Assembly: GCA_019614645.1 (NCBI GenBank)
Contig: JABWDB010000021.1
Coordinates: 3,906,001 to 3,970,000, forward strand
Reading direction: 5' to 3'
Length of the DNA stretch: 64,000 nucleotides
Source of the DNA: Stratiolaelaps scimitus
Taxonomy: Eukaryota; Arthropoda; Arachnida; Mesostigmata; Laelapidae
How positions within the stretch are numbered: the stretch's first letter is position 1; the number at the start of each line of letters is the position of its first letter. This document shows positions 36,714 through 50,000 of this stretch, in pieces. Made by a program: the position numbers and the translations under genes. The notes under the pieces were generated by a model. The model made no database searches. It saw nothing but the letters and a program-made list of their open reading frames with translations, and was not told the origin of the DNA.

Positions 36714-39700
36714 ATTGTGTCGGCCTCGACGGATTCGAGGACGACGACGACGACGAATCAACTTGCAGTCGGGAACTGGACAAATGATTTGAAACAGAGA
36801 CAGGTCGAGGGCCGCCTTGACTCAGTGTGAAAACTGGTTATTATCCGTGGACCACTGGAAAACAAGGGAAGCTAGTACTGGACGGATTGTTACAATTCTC
36901 ACCTCATATGTCAGTATATCAGCATCAGCTAAATTGTTAGTATTGAACTTATTACTTGAACTGCGCTGTTTGATGAGAAGGAAGTGACAACTATTTCACG
37001 ACCAGAACTGCTGTCGCTGCATATATCATCAATCAGAGTCGTACTCTTATACTTTGTTTAAACTTTTCTTACAGACGAATGAGCCATTTCATGATTTCTG
37101 TGTCTTGAAATTATTCTGTGGCCTACACGAAAGAAATCATTGTGATTTCGCCTCTTTGACGTTTGCTGTTTCGTGATGTTTCTACCTCCTCACAATGCAA
37201 TTGTACATAAACAAGTGCCATTGTCACTAATCACGACGGCAGAAAAGATATACTGTATTTCCGACCAACTTCAACGAATCGACGCCAAAGCCAACTGTAT
37301 TTGCAATCAAGTTGGCCATCGGCATATAATAAATTATCATTACGTGCACCATCGTATTCCTGTGTATGGCGCACGTCTATATGGGCTGACCTCCCTGACT
37401 CCGTCCATGTCTGTCGTCTCGTTCGACGGCATTGATTCGCCGATTCTTCAATACGGTGTTATCTTAGCCACAACGTATACACTGACACGCTATCGAACGT
37501 GACTTGTTAAATAGACGATCCAATGTGAATACAAAGCAACAAAAAGAGATCAACATTACCTATATAAACAATAAGAGAACGGTGACGCCAACGTTGAACA
37601 CTGATAACATAGCAAGAGGTAGTTATCGCCGGTAGGAATCAAACACGCATAATAACCGGAAGAAAGGAACCGACTTCGGCATACGAATGTGCCTCTTAAT
37701 CATTTGTTAGGCATTAGTGGAGGAGGATACTGCTGCTGTTTTCAATGTGGTACCATTGTAATTATAAGGTTATCCATGACGACAATGCCTCTGAAGGTGA
37801 TCGAGAATGAATCGTCTGACAAGCGAGAAGTACACTCGATGCTGAAAAGACAAGTTGACAATTTCAAGACTGATTGAAGACAGGAACGAGAAGAAATAAT
37901 CGGATAAGAGATATGAAGAATGGAAATCAGAGCAGCGAGAAGAAGCACATTGATTCATTGTCTATTTTCAGCATTGTACTAGACTTTGCCGGTTGCCAAA
38001 CTGACTCTCATCTAGAAATAAATGTTGTCTGCAAGCATTTCGTACAGGCTTTTCATTTATTGTTAGTTCATTACGTTTCAGGCTGATATAAGTGAAATTT
38101 GTGGTGGTATTACATTTTGTCCCTTTTCCGATATTTGCAAATTAATCTCAATCTGTTAGTCTTTTTTTTTCATTGTCAGAATTTGATCTCATGGGTCAGT
38201 CATCCGTGAATATCGAAATGGCTCCAGAGAATGTCCAGCCGATGGCTGACGATGGTGGGAGTGGATGAGGGGCAAACATTTGACAGCATTATAATAATGA
38301 TGTTACCCTCCGTCGGAAGGATCGAGACAGAGACGTGTGAAAGCAAATGCGAGCTTCTCATTATCTCTGATCAATTAGAATGCTACGCTACTGAATACTG
38401 AATGGACAGAACACACCATCACACAATCTGTGTGATGATTAACCATAGTGGGATCCACTTATCATTCGAAAAAAGTGATACAATAACAGCTGCACGACGA
38501 TTTTCTCCTACGGCTTATCGATTACAGGATTTCTGAGAAAAGTAAATTAAACAAAATGAAAAGACACCACCCCATTTCGAAGATATACTTCGATGTCACA
38601 TCCCATCACCGGATGGGGTAGTAGCGAAATGTGCGTTGTATGATACTTGTACACAACGGTGGATAATCTTTGTCATCATTGTTCTATCCGAATCATCTCG
38701 TTCCTAGTTACACTGAAATCTCATTAATTAGCCTTTATTTCAAGTTCTCTTTCATATACAATCAATGTTCCCCATATCTACGATCGCCTACACGCGCGGA
38801 CCCATCGCGCCGTTTCTGTTCACCAATTCATTCATCCGAGCCGAATGGAGGAGAACGCCAGTGCTGAGAGGGTCAACGGGAAACGAAGCAAAGCACTATC
38901 CCCAGGAGGGTGAATAACCCTGTCGACAACTCGACGTCCTCACGGCGCTCTCCTGTTGTTGCAGCACAGCTGCTACGATGTTGCGCTCCTGATATCGGAG
39001 AAAGGGAACGAACAGCGGCTGCAGAGCAGACGGCACAAAGCAGAATCCAAATCGTCAACAACACCCGAGGCTTGGCTGCCGCTGTTCTCCCCCTCCAGCC
39101 ATCATCGGACTGGCTGACCCAACACAGATCTAAACCTACCGAAGACAGTGGCGAGAAAGGACAACAGGACCAGCAAGTGGTGCGGCCAGGCCGCTGCAGG
39201 ACAGCAGGTTGCAGGGCGAGCCAGGTCCGCTGCTCGCGGTGTCTCTCGCCACCATCAACCGACCACGACTGCTTCTATCACGGCCAGAATTGGGCGCCAG
39301 AACCCGGCGCCGATGGAGACGGTCGCACACACACAGACACGCGCAGTCAGTTAGATAATCAGTCAGTCGTTGTCAATGAGTCAGTGAATATGTGATCGTG
39401 GGACACGAACACAAGAGAGCACTTCGTGACTGCAGTAAAGCGTTCTACTGTACACGTCGGAAATCAAGAGTTCTTCGATCGTAGATAGAATCTACAGAAA
39501 GCGTCAACTTCTCCGCCGACTTGTTCAGTAGACTCAAGACAAGTTGGATAACGGATAACAACAACAATCGCAAGAACAGCAGCAGAACGACAGTGCGACG
39601 GTTGATCGATGTTAGCTAACGACGCAACAACTCATCTGACGACGTTCGCAGCAGCAACAGCAGCAGCAAGACAACCACGCATTCGTCACTAGCACGAACA

Positions 39701-41911
39701 ACAACCGACATTTACTGTGAGATCATGCCAAGTGTTCTATCTGATGACGTAATATGTAGTTAGAATGATAAGTAGTCATTTAGTGATGAAGTTAACAAGT
39801 TCCAGTTTCTCAGTCTGCCAAACTAATGCGTTTGTTGTCTGTATTTTGTTTCACCAGTCAGCGATAACTGCTATCTCCGCCATCGACTCGTAGCGGTACA
39901 ACCATTGGAAACAAGCTAATTGAGGAACTACACCGACTGAGATCGATTCAATCAACGGCTCCAACAATACCAACCAAATCGTTGGGTTGCACCAGGAAGC
40001 CACCAGGAAATAAGAAGTAACCCCAATGTAACGCCAAGCTCAATTGTGTAGTCCACCCAAGGAACAAAACACTGCCTCGTCCGCCACCAAACCAAAAGGT
40101 TGGACACAATCAGCTGCTTGGAGCGTGCACAGCTGTGCGAAGGTTGAAGTGACGACTACAGCAGATCACAGCGAGTAGCCGATCAAATTGTGTAGTGGAA
40201 AAAAAAGGACCCTATGGTGCGATTTTGCGAATTTTCACCCGATCTTCCCTGTTCATCATTGCTTTGGGTGCGATGCGCGAGAACCATCTAGAAATATCTC
40301 AATTAAGAATTGTATAATTACTGTTATAGAATACGATCACAAATATTGGGTGTGGATGACCTCAAATAACGTTGAAAGTGAGAGGTGGACCTGGGACTAT
40401 CGGAAACGAAGCTGCACAATTACCTCTATAGAGATTCAACTGTAGAAGCTATAGCTGATACTCGGTTGTGGACAATATTTGTGGTCACATTAAGACTGAA
40501 TTCGCAACCTTGCCAACACGACATTCTATGTTGCAACATATTTATGTATCACTATTCGATTTGCAGTTCGAGTGAATTTTGAATGCGTAGGCAATTTCGA
40601 TGTTACATTGGCTATTGATTATTCGAGACAACTGAGTAGAATACACGCTTGCTGCTCTCAGAGAATCTGGAAAACACGACAAGAACATAATATGAACCCT
40701 GTTGGACAAATGGAATACGAACTGATATAGGCGACATTTTTGATAGATGTTTGGTAAACTTCAGAATAATCGATGCATAATAATAATAATAATGCCAGCT
40801 ACAATTGTAAAGAACATAGATACTAATAACTGTAAAGAGGAATCATAGCGCAGCAATTAAATGTTGTCGATCCGATCAACTGGTACAGCAACCAGACTAT
40901 CTCGTTTTCGAAGGTATACAGCTGATTCATTCAATCATTCGGTTTCTTTACCAAATGCCTGAATGTCGTGTACAATCGAGTGCAAGACGAGTGTATAAGT
41001 AATATATGTGTGTGTGTGCGCGTATGGAGTAGGCAATACATATAAGTCGCGTTTATCTCGAGTACAAGTGCTTTGTCTCATACACGCAATTATTACCGCT
41101 TGTTCAGAAAACCGCTTGTCTGTATTGGAAGAAAATCGATGAGCCAGGCTATTTGAATTTGTAACTCAATCAACACTTTCACACACAACGCTATCACTTA
41201 GGGCTCTGTATAACCAACGAATATATTACAACAGACATAAATGCACAACGATTCAACTCTATGAAGGTGATTCAACTCTGGCACACATCTGTACAATCGA
41301 ATCATGATCAACATTAGCATCGATTCAATATCAATCAAAATTATGATTGTTGTTATGATAATATTGTGAAATACTGTGCAATTGTCTCCCCCCCCCGCCC
41401 CGTTCCTCGCCAACGCTACGTACCCCACAGTGTTTTCTTGTCTTGCCGGCGGCTGTATGCCCCCCGCAACGACCCCAATAATAGAGCGAGCTTTCAGGAG
41501 CCCGTACTAGAGGGCGTCCGAGTCGCTCCTCGTTCCTAGGATCAATTGTAAATAGTCTCCGCTTTTGGTTGTCGTCGTCTGCCCTGTCTGTGTGCGGTGT
41601 ATGTGTGCTTGTGGAGAAGGGGAGTAGTTGTAGTAGTGGTGGTGGTGGTTTGACTCCTTCTCGGTGTGTCCTGAGTCTCTCTGTCTGTCTGACAGACAGC
41701 AGCAGCAGCAGTAGTGTCCTGAGTGCTTCCTGCTCAGTGTCGGGGTCTGTGTATACGTTCGTTTGCGCCCAGCAAAGTGTGTTGTATATGAGCTACCACT
41801 GCTGCTCCTTTGCTGGGAGGGAGTTGGCTGAGTGCTGTGGCCGTGAAATGCTCGCCAGCCAACTAGGATAACACGCTGCGGCGGTTCGGGCACCGCTTTG
41901 GCGTCGACGAT
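36714..41911. other. Intergenic stretch before TMEM151
   Basis: AT-rich DNA at 36.7-38.6 kb is followed by a CAG/CAA-rich, GC-richer block (38850-39720) with a 161-codon open frame at 38910-39395. That frame includes a cysteine cluster (CRASQVRCSRCLSPP) but shows no clear splice sites and no recognised family. From about 41390 a C-rich then CT/GT-rich segment leads up to the TMEM151 start and probably holds its promoter and leader. No RNA gene was found. Confidence 0.4.
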
Positions 41912-41968
41912 ATGCCAAACTCCTCACGGAGGGCCAGTACGGCCCCCACACCCGCTGCTCTCAACCAG
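41912..41968 (+). CDS. TMEM151: Proposed first coding exon of TMEM151
   Basis: An ATG opens a 19-codon frame (MPNSSRRASTAPTPAALNQ) that ends in phase 0 at the donor CAG followed by GTAAAC. The next recognised exon, 49856, needs a phase-0 partner and begins LSAPAPNVVIEENEEV, giving a continuous Pro/Ala-rich cytoplasmic N-terminus like that of vertebrate TMEM151. The alternative is the in-frame ATG at 49799, which would give a hydrophobic start unlike the family and would read through a good TTTCAG acceptor. Confidence 0.6.
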
Positions 41969-44900
41969 GTAAACATCTATCATACCACCTATTATCCAAT
42001 AGAATTCTCCTCCAATACCATCGGTCCCCTAGGACGATCCTAACCCATGACTACTATTGCTACTACCGCTGGTACCACGATCGTTAAGTGTGTCTGGGCC
42101 ACAGCAACGTAAGATGACAACGCACCAAAAATCAGATACGAGTCTACGAGTTTAACTCCAACATCAGCTTGGCCGTCATCAACTGACGGCGAATGACGGA
42201 CAGCGAGCGAAGCGTCCATAGGGTTCTGTTGGCATTGACTATGCTGTGTGGCCTTGTCCCTCATCGTTCCGTAGTTTGTTTCGTCCAGTGACGTCCCCTG
42301 TATGAACAGTTCTGCTAGATAGCGATTCGTATGGTCCGTCGACGAATGTCCGCCGAATGTCATTTAGCAGACTAGTTCCTTATAACGTAGTGAGATAGAT
42401 TAGAACGTAACAATCCATTCCGGTTGCGCAGTGCGCTTTTGCATAGTGCTGTTTGTCAGCTGCGAATACTGGTCGATGGTGTCATATACGCCGCGGCACG
42501 TATTTGACGTTTGTCTGTGACGACTCAATAGCATCAGCAGCGACAAGACCTGTGTGGCGACGCTCGCTAAAAGGCTAGCTATAGAAACTTATCGAGCGCG
42601 CGAAACAAAGGGTGAAAAACATGATCAAGACAACCATTTTCGACGCGACGGGACTCAGCGTCTCGTTAGAGCTTCGTAAAGAGCTCACCGTCGAGCAGGT
42701 GAAGACACAGGCGCTCTGCGAATTGGCGCCGCACAACGCTGGCATCAAGTACTCGCAGCACTACAAGCTCGTCTCGTCAAAGTCCGGCCGTTCGCTAAAC
42801 GACAGTAAGCGACTAGAGGACGAGGTTGTGTATTCGAACGACGAGCTGTTGCTGTTGAGACGGAACGCACCGGGGGAGGCGGGCTGCTCAAGTTCGTCGT
42901 CGCCTATTGAACGAAACCTCGTTCGGCAAATTACGCCCGGCGACGAGGAACGATTCAGGGCGCCCACATTGGCCGAAATTCAACAGGCCACTGAATGTAT
43001 TCCACCGATGGACATAGACCGACCGAATGCCGAACTCCCGCCGAAAGGTGAACATCGTAGCGAGATTAGGAAGATCATGGTTACACTGGTTGAGTACTCA
43101 GAAGTAATGCTCAGGGATCACGCGGATGTCAAGCCGATTTTCGAGCATCTTAACGAGAAGCTCAATACCCCGTACACCGTCGGCGAGCCGACCGTTGATC
43201 CGGCACTGATTAAGAAGATGACAGATATGGGTTTTGACCAACACCTCGCCAAACGTGCCTTGATCGCCAAGAAGTCCTGTCCAGCCGCGGCTCTCGAGTT
43301 GCTACTGTCGGGACAACATGACCTTCTATTCGCGGAGCCAGGCTTGAGCAAACCTACGAAGATTCCAAAGGCGTACGCTATGCTCCAGTGCTTCCAGGAG
43401 TACCGTCGCAAAATGTACAAAACGAATCAAAAGGCTGTCGAAAACCTAAAGGACATGGGCTTCTCCGAGCCTGACGTCCTCGACGCACTCCGCATCCATT
43501 CAAACAGCCAGGAAGCAGCTTGCAACTGGCTCCTGTCAGATCGGCGAGCGACTCCTGAGTACCTCGAAGTTGGTCTAGACCTTGACGGCGTGATTTACAA
43601 AGCGATCATCGCAAATCCCGTCATACAACTTGGTCTTTGCACACCGAAGGTGCTTATGGCCCTACTGCAGATTCTCGAGAACCCACATTGTGTTAACCGC
43701 TGGATTAATGACGCCGACACGACGGCGCTACTCAGCCACCTGTTCCGCATCTACCACTCGGAGAAGTCGTCCCTACATGTTCAGTGACCACAATCTAGCT
43801 GGCAATGGATTCACGGACCAGTCTGATCCAATCGACGAAACACAAGCAGAAGATGAAGCTATTGCCATTTCACACCACTTACGACCTAGTACAGCTACTG
43901 TTCCGGTAGAAGTCGTGGCATAGAGGCTGTTCATACATTGCAGTGAATGAATAATTGCCCGCTCGCCTATGCCGTACACACGTGTGCAATTACAAAACAG
44001 CAAACATAAAAACATATATACACACACACACACCTGTATTTACACCTTTCTCTCTTCTTCTTCATTATTTTTCCGATTTAATTCGACTTCGATGGGAGAA
44101 TGCATCAGCACAGTGTGATTGCTGATACACCCACAATACACTCACACACCCGTACCTGGATCGCCTTTCGGACAACAGTCTCCGCACGATAGATACGCAT
44201 TATAGCATCTGCGTCAGCCACAGCTACTTCAACAACAACAACAACAACAATAACATTCACGATCACACACTTAGATGTACCATAAGGTGAACACCACAAC
44301 AAGCAGAGCAACAATGACGGCGGCGCATTCAGTCAGACGAATTAAAAGTGCAATAACACATTTACAAAGGGAGAAGGACCGAAAGAGAGAGAGGAGTGAG
44401 CGGTTATATAATATCGTCGTTACGAAGAGTGGAAGAGGGGACGAAATATCGGGGCCAGGTTAAATCCGGTATAAATAAATAAAAAGTACATCGACACTAA
44501 ACGAGAACTTAACTCGCCCGCCGGCGACTATTGGACAGAATCAAAGTGTGAGTGATACGTCAACGCGAACAGAACAAGTGATTGGTCACCAAACAGACAA
44601 ATACTACAATATTTATTTACTAGGGATTCAGCCGGCCGAGCGAATCCGGTTATCTACGATATAAGTGTGTTTGTTCAGCTACGCCCAGTATACACATGAC
44701 CCACGGATTGAACGGCTGAGTCGGCGGAGCTCGGGGTTCGGGCTTTCGAGCTGCGACTATATTATCCCCATCCACCGTTAGCCAGTCCACTCTCTGCTCC
44801 CCACGGCCTCGCCGTATGTTCGGCTTCCCGGTGCCCCCTCGGCACCTTCCTCTGACAAACTCATGAGCAGTAGCAGCAGCAGCAACGCAGGATAGTCGCT

Positions 44901-45423
44901 GCTGCCAAAGACAACACAAAGACAGCAAATGTAGATTCATCATTTTCTCCTTCGTATAATAGGATGTACATATATATATATATATACACACACGTATATG
45001 GTAAAGATGCGAAATATAAGCAGATGCAAACCATTTATTATTATTATTATTATTATAATGACTATTTAATTATTATCTAGATGTAGAAGAAATTAAGAAT
45101 AAGTAAATGACCACAAACGGTTTGTACCCCCGTGCAAACCGTTGTCTTCTTTCTGAGCAGCGAACTGAGAGCGGTGACACGATAACTAACTATATATATA
45201 TAATATATATATATACGTTTGAACTTGAAAACAACATTTACTATACAATCAGATATATTAGGTGATCACTCACTCATATTTGACACGTGCGATGGTCTTC
45301 ACCACCCCGATGGTGATGACGATGAAGTGAAAGAGGACGTCGATATGATCTGTGCAACTGATTATTCATCAGCTTACATTCATGCCCCGTGTATAGGAAG
45401 GCACTTTTGCTAGGCGACAATTC

Positions 45424-45458
<35 letters not shown>

Positions 45459-46984
45459 TCAATGGTGACAATATATACAAATATACTTCACAAGAAACCC
45501 GAAACAGAAATAAAGTCGGCGAAGAATGAGCGAAAATAATGATGATACCACAAGGAAAAAGGTTAAATAAAACAATGGATGTGGCTTACTTCGCGATGCC
45601 ACAATGAATCAATCCGTATGTTCAAGTATATTTCGTTATCCTATTGAGGATATATAAAAGTGGTCGTGTAGAGAGACAGACAGACAGCTAAGCTAGAAAT
45701 GTTGAACATCTTATTGGCTGCATCGCTGCAGAACAGGAGATGTTCACCATTTTTCCTAGGACCCCCTCCTCCAGGGCCCGCCGATATTTTGATACCAATG
45801 AATTTTTCACTTCGAAACAAAAATCGGCGAAAGATCGGACAAACTAGTCAACCGATAGAATCAGCATGTGTCTAATGATCATCGTAGATAGTCTCAAATG
45901 TTGAATTTTTGACGGTGTTTTGTTGTGTGTACGAATACGAAGTACGATCTGAATGCTACCTCTGGCTATCGCAATCACAGTGCAAACCTGTTTTCGTCTC
46001 AAATCAAGCGGCCTGAGTTGAAGTGTTGCCATTTTACGTGAGCGTCCGTTGTTTTGCTTCTTATACGATTACGGGTAAAAGGGAAAGATTTATTGGTTTA
46101 TTAAAAGAGCTGCAATTTCACAATGCTTAAGCTTTCTTATACGCCCTCCTCACGCAGCGGGCTCGAACATGCGGCCTCTGGATTCCGATAGCCAGAGACT
46201 TAGCCGTTCAAGGCACCTAAGCGCTGACACGGTGTTGATACAACTGCAATTAGAAGATTGAAATATTTATATTGTGGTGTGGTAAATCTTGTTGACGTCC
46301 TAATTATCTGTTGTTTAAGTAGGCGGTAACGTAGTAGTCGATCTGCAAAATGTACTTTCCATAGGAACGAAAACAATAGAATCGACGATCAGTTAAACCG
46401 TCCATCAAAGACAATACTAAGAACTACCCGGAGCGCGTCAGCCAACTAACTGGTACCTCGACGTCTCGATAAGAACGCCGGCGTGATCAAAGTTCGTTGC
46501 TAATTTGAGTTGTCAGTTCGCGATTCGTGTCGCGGCGACGCACATCCCTGTGTTTGCAGGCTTGATATCAAAAATATGCGTGACTTCATTCTTTGGCTAT
46601 TATAGTAAGGTGTTTAGGGTGCACGAGAATCAAACGAGAAATAGATAGAATATACACATTGGAAATGAACCTCTTCATCTCCCTTTTGGGTTTCGGCCTC
46701 CTCTTCGCCCAAATATTTCTATTCCGGTTGAATACAAAGCAGACTGGTGCCTACTCCCGCCAACAATCTATTAGTGGTCTCGGCATAGTGCCATCTATGA
46801 TATTATTATATATTTGCAAATAGACGATATCATAGGCGACATATGATCATTTCATTTTGTTTCAGTTTTGTACTTACCTTGAGATTGGAATCGGATAGCT
46901 TCCATATGCTCCCGTGATCCTTTCTGTATCCTATTGTGAAATACCTCTTGCTATAAATATATTGATCTATGTAGGTAACCTAAG

Positions 46985-47021
<37 letters not shown>

Positions 47022-50000
47022 CGGTTGCCAAAGTCATTCGTTCACTGGCGAAGACCGCCACCCGCTAAAGAGAGAGACTGTTGGCTTGCACAGGTAGTGG
47101 TGACTGACCCGCGTGAAAGCCTCCGAGAGAGAGAAAGCGAGGCGAGTGCTCACACTATTGGCAACGGCCTGTCGGCAGTCCCGCCGTTCGTGCTGTTCGC
47201 CTGTATGTCACGAATAAGACGGCATCAAGTAGGCGCGGTGGCGCTCCCTTGGCGACAACAATCAGGTGTTTTGTCACAGGGCAGTTTTCCCACTACTCAT
47301 ACAAAGACTGCGATCTGTGCCCGTGTTGTGGTATAGTTCCACCATAAGCAGCTAACAAAGCAGTTGTACTCATTCGCGACCTCTTTATCGCCCTAATGAC
47401 TTCTTCGAGGCTGGGTATATGTACAGCAGGTACGACGCCAGTCCTGCATTAAAAACACCCAAAATCAGCCGATGCGAATGTCTGCAGATGCACATATGCT
47501 GAGGCAAGTGAAAGGGCTTGCACAAGAATGGACAATTGCGAGAAGGTGATGAAGTTCGCGCGAGATGGTATGGGAACCATGGGAACTTCTAGTGTTTTAA
47601 GTTTTATAGAAGAATAGTACAGTGGTCTTTGTCTATTTATATTATTGCTATTTGTCATTATGAAATTTCTTGCTTTGCAAGCGAAGAAAATGGTCAGGAT
47701 AATCGGCAAAACACCGTTCGATTTCAACACGCTTGCACTGTTATTAACATATCGCTAAGAGACCAGAATAGAACAACAGGAGTCTGTGGTACTAGTGAGA
47801 CTTTCTTAGTGACTTAGTGAGGTTTTCTACCAGAACGCTTGTCACGCTCGTACTAAAATGAGTAAATGTCTTCGGGCCTACATTTAACAATTCACCGTAT
47901 TGCTTCTGCATTGCCTCGCGCTCGTACTTACTTTTAAAATACGTTCGCATGGAACTCCTCACTGAAATCGAGCATTACGTTCGTCCTTTAATTAGTGATA
48001 TAATAGCTTACCGACTTTAGTAGCTAATATATGCTTATAATACATTTGCCGGCTAATATTCGTTGGGTTAATCGAACAATCTTTCTGACCTTACCAGAGT
48101 CTCAGATATCTATATATTATTACTTCGGGCTATAATTTCAGCTCAGTTGGAATGTGTCCCAACAAAATGGCATCACAACGTCACTCACACTCTGTTGCGG
48201 AGATCATGTGAATTCAAGTATGAGCTCGACCCATTCACAGTAAAGCAACAATCGACTTTCTGGAAGACTTTTTTAGGTTGAGCAACTAATACAACTAGTC
48301 AACCGCGTCGATCTGCGAGCCCGTCCTGTTATTTTTGTACCCGGAGCGACTTTAGCTATCACATTGGAAACTAAACGCCCAAAAAGACAACAGCGACCGG
48401 CTAAGTGGCTATTTTACTCTGAACTGCCTCTTGGATGTGTCCGTCTCAGTTGGACATCTCCTACTAGTAGAACATTCGATGCCTAAATTGGAAGTACCCA
48501 CTCGATTGGTCTTGCCGAATAACTGTACTGAAACAACGATGCGCAGTCGGGAGAGTTTTTGCGCTTCAAGTAATTTCTTCTTATATATATATATATATAT
48601 ATATAAATAAAAAGATCATTCAATCCACTTGTTTGCCAACTAGTTGCCTCCTTGCGTAGCTCCAGTTGCGCAAGTGCCAAGGTTCCACTGCTCGATCTGT
48701 ATTTTCTGTCTGACCGCTCACTTAGTTCGGATCTACTTCGTACTGTTCGACCTTCTCTCCGAAGACTAAAATGAAACCACAGTCAATGCTCAGTGCCAGG
48801 CAACAAGGTCGCGTGTGTAAAAACACCCGAGCGATGGAGGACGTGACCAACACTGAAACGACGTAAGGACGGTGAATTTCAAGGTAGTCAATGATATTTC
48901 GTCCACCGTGATACACACTCTCGACCAAGCTGCGCTCGGTGCCCTATGCTTAGACAATAATAATTCAATAGAAAATAACGGCGAAGCCTAGCTTTCAAGC
49001 AAATGCATATGAGAGAGCCGAACGAATGCATAGCGCGATATGTGCTTCGATTTATTCATTGAACGGACGCCTGAAAATCAGCTCAGGCGAATCATTCGTT
49101 GGGCGAACCTTGGCACTTTCCCCAATGATGTTAATTCATATTAGATGCATTGAATAATATTTAAACGCTCTTGAGGTTTGCATTGTAGTAGAGATTATAA
49201 TTTTAGGAATAGTTCTCATCGATTAAATATGGCTGTCCAGAACCTTCGAGATCGAATAAGTCAAAATCAAATCTAGACCTATGTAGTTGTTATCATGAGT
49301 TAACATGCCCTGGGAAAAAAACTGCGTTATTATGTCTTACTAGCTGTTTGACAAGTTACACATCCACGCGAACATGTTTGAGGTGTTGTAATCCGCTTGT
49401 AATCTGCTTGGATGACATCCCTAGGAGAGTTTCTTGGCCTGTTCGAGACAGACGAGAAGACCGAGAAAGAGAAGAAGGAATACTTCCACTTTTAATCTTG
49501 TTAAAGAAACACAAAACGGGACTAACGAGTTTCTTTCTAACTTTGAGAATAGCCTTGAAGTTAGGTACGTCCTCAACCTTCACAATCAGTTATAATTCCC
49601 CTAATATTTGTCAACATTACGATCTATTGACGTCAACGGTCAATGTGGACGGCAATCACTAGGAGTAAACATCTTGATTTTTCCTTAAATTAATGTATTA
49701 CTGCCTTCTAACCACCACCTTAGAATCCATGAAGCAACAGCAGTATAGGTGAAGTGAACGACGATTCGATGTAATCCCACGACTTCGCCGAATCGCTAAT
49801 GCAATGTTTGTTTGTTTGGCCCGCTTGGTTCTTGTCATTTTTCTCGCTATTTCAGTTATCCGCTCCTGCACCGAATGTGGTGATTGAAGAGAATGAGGAA
49901 GTCCGGCCCCAACGTAGAAAACTCGCTCAGTGCCTCAGGGAGGGCGCTCATTTCCGGTGTCTTCTGCTTACACTTATACAAGTCGGTGATCAAAGGCCGT

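Larger units (their letters stand above)
43788..49855. other. Rest of TMEM151 intron 1 and UBAC1 3' region
   Basis: Non-coding, rich in TA/CA microsatellites, with AATAAA-type strings near 44471-44485 that may serve UBAC1. A tRNA-like fragment lies at 46151-46235 (minus strand) and a possible micro-ORF at 46665-46823. A minus-strand open frame at 44650-44991 and overlapping open frames on both strands at 49348-49662 have no recognised domain. Confidence 0.5.

Noticed and set aside
38910..39395. 161-codon frame with a cysteine cluster, considered as a VWC-like domain
   Set aside because: Cysteine spacing does not fit the domain, splice sites are missing and the DNA is CAG-rich; more likely leader-type or non-coding sequence.
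41507..41893. Open frames on both strands just upstream of the TMEM151 start
   Set aside because: Low-complexity Ser/Cys/Gly or Gln/Thr/His stretches; best explained as GC-rich promoter and leader DNA.
49799..49855. In-frame ATG and hydrophobic start preceding TMEM151 exon 2
   Set aside because: TMEM151 proteins have a cytoplasmic N-terminus without a signal sequence; the TTTCAG acceptor and the phase-matched exon at 41912 explain the start better.
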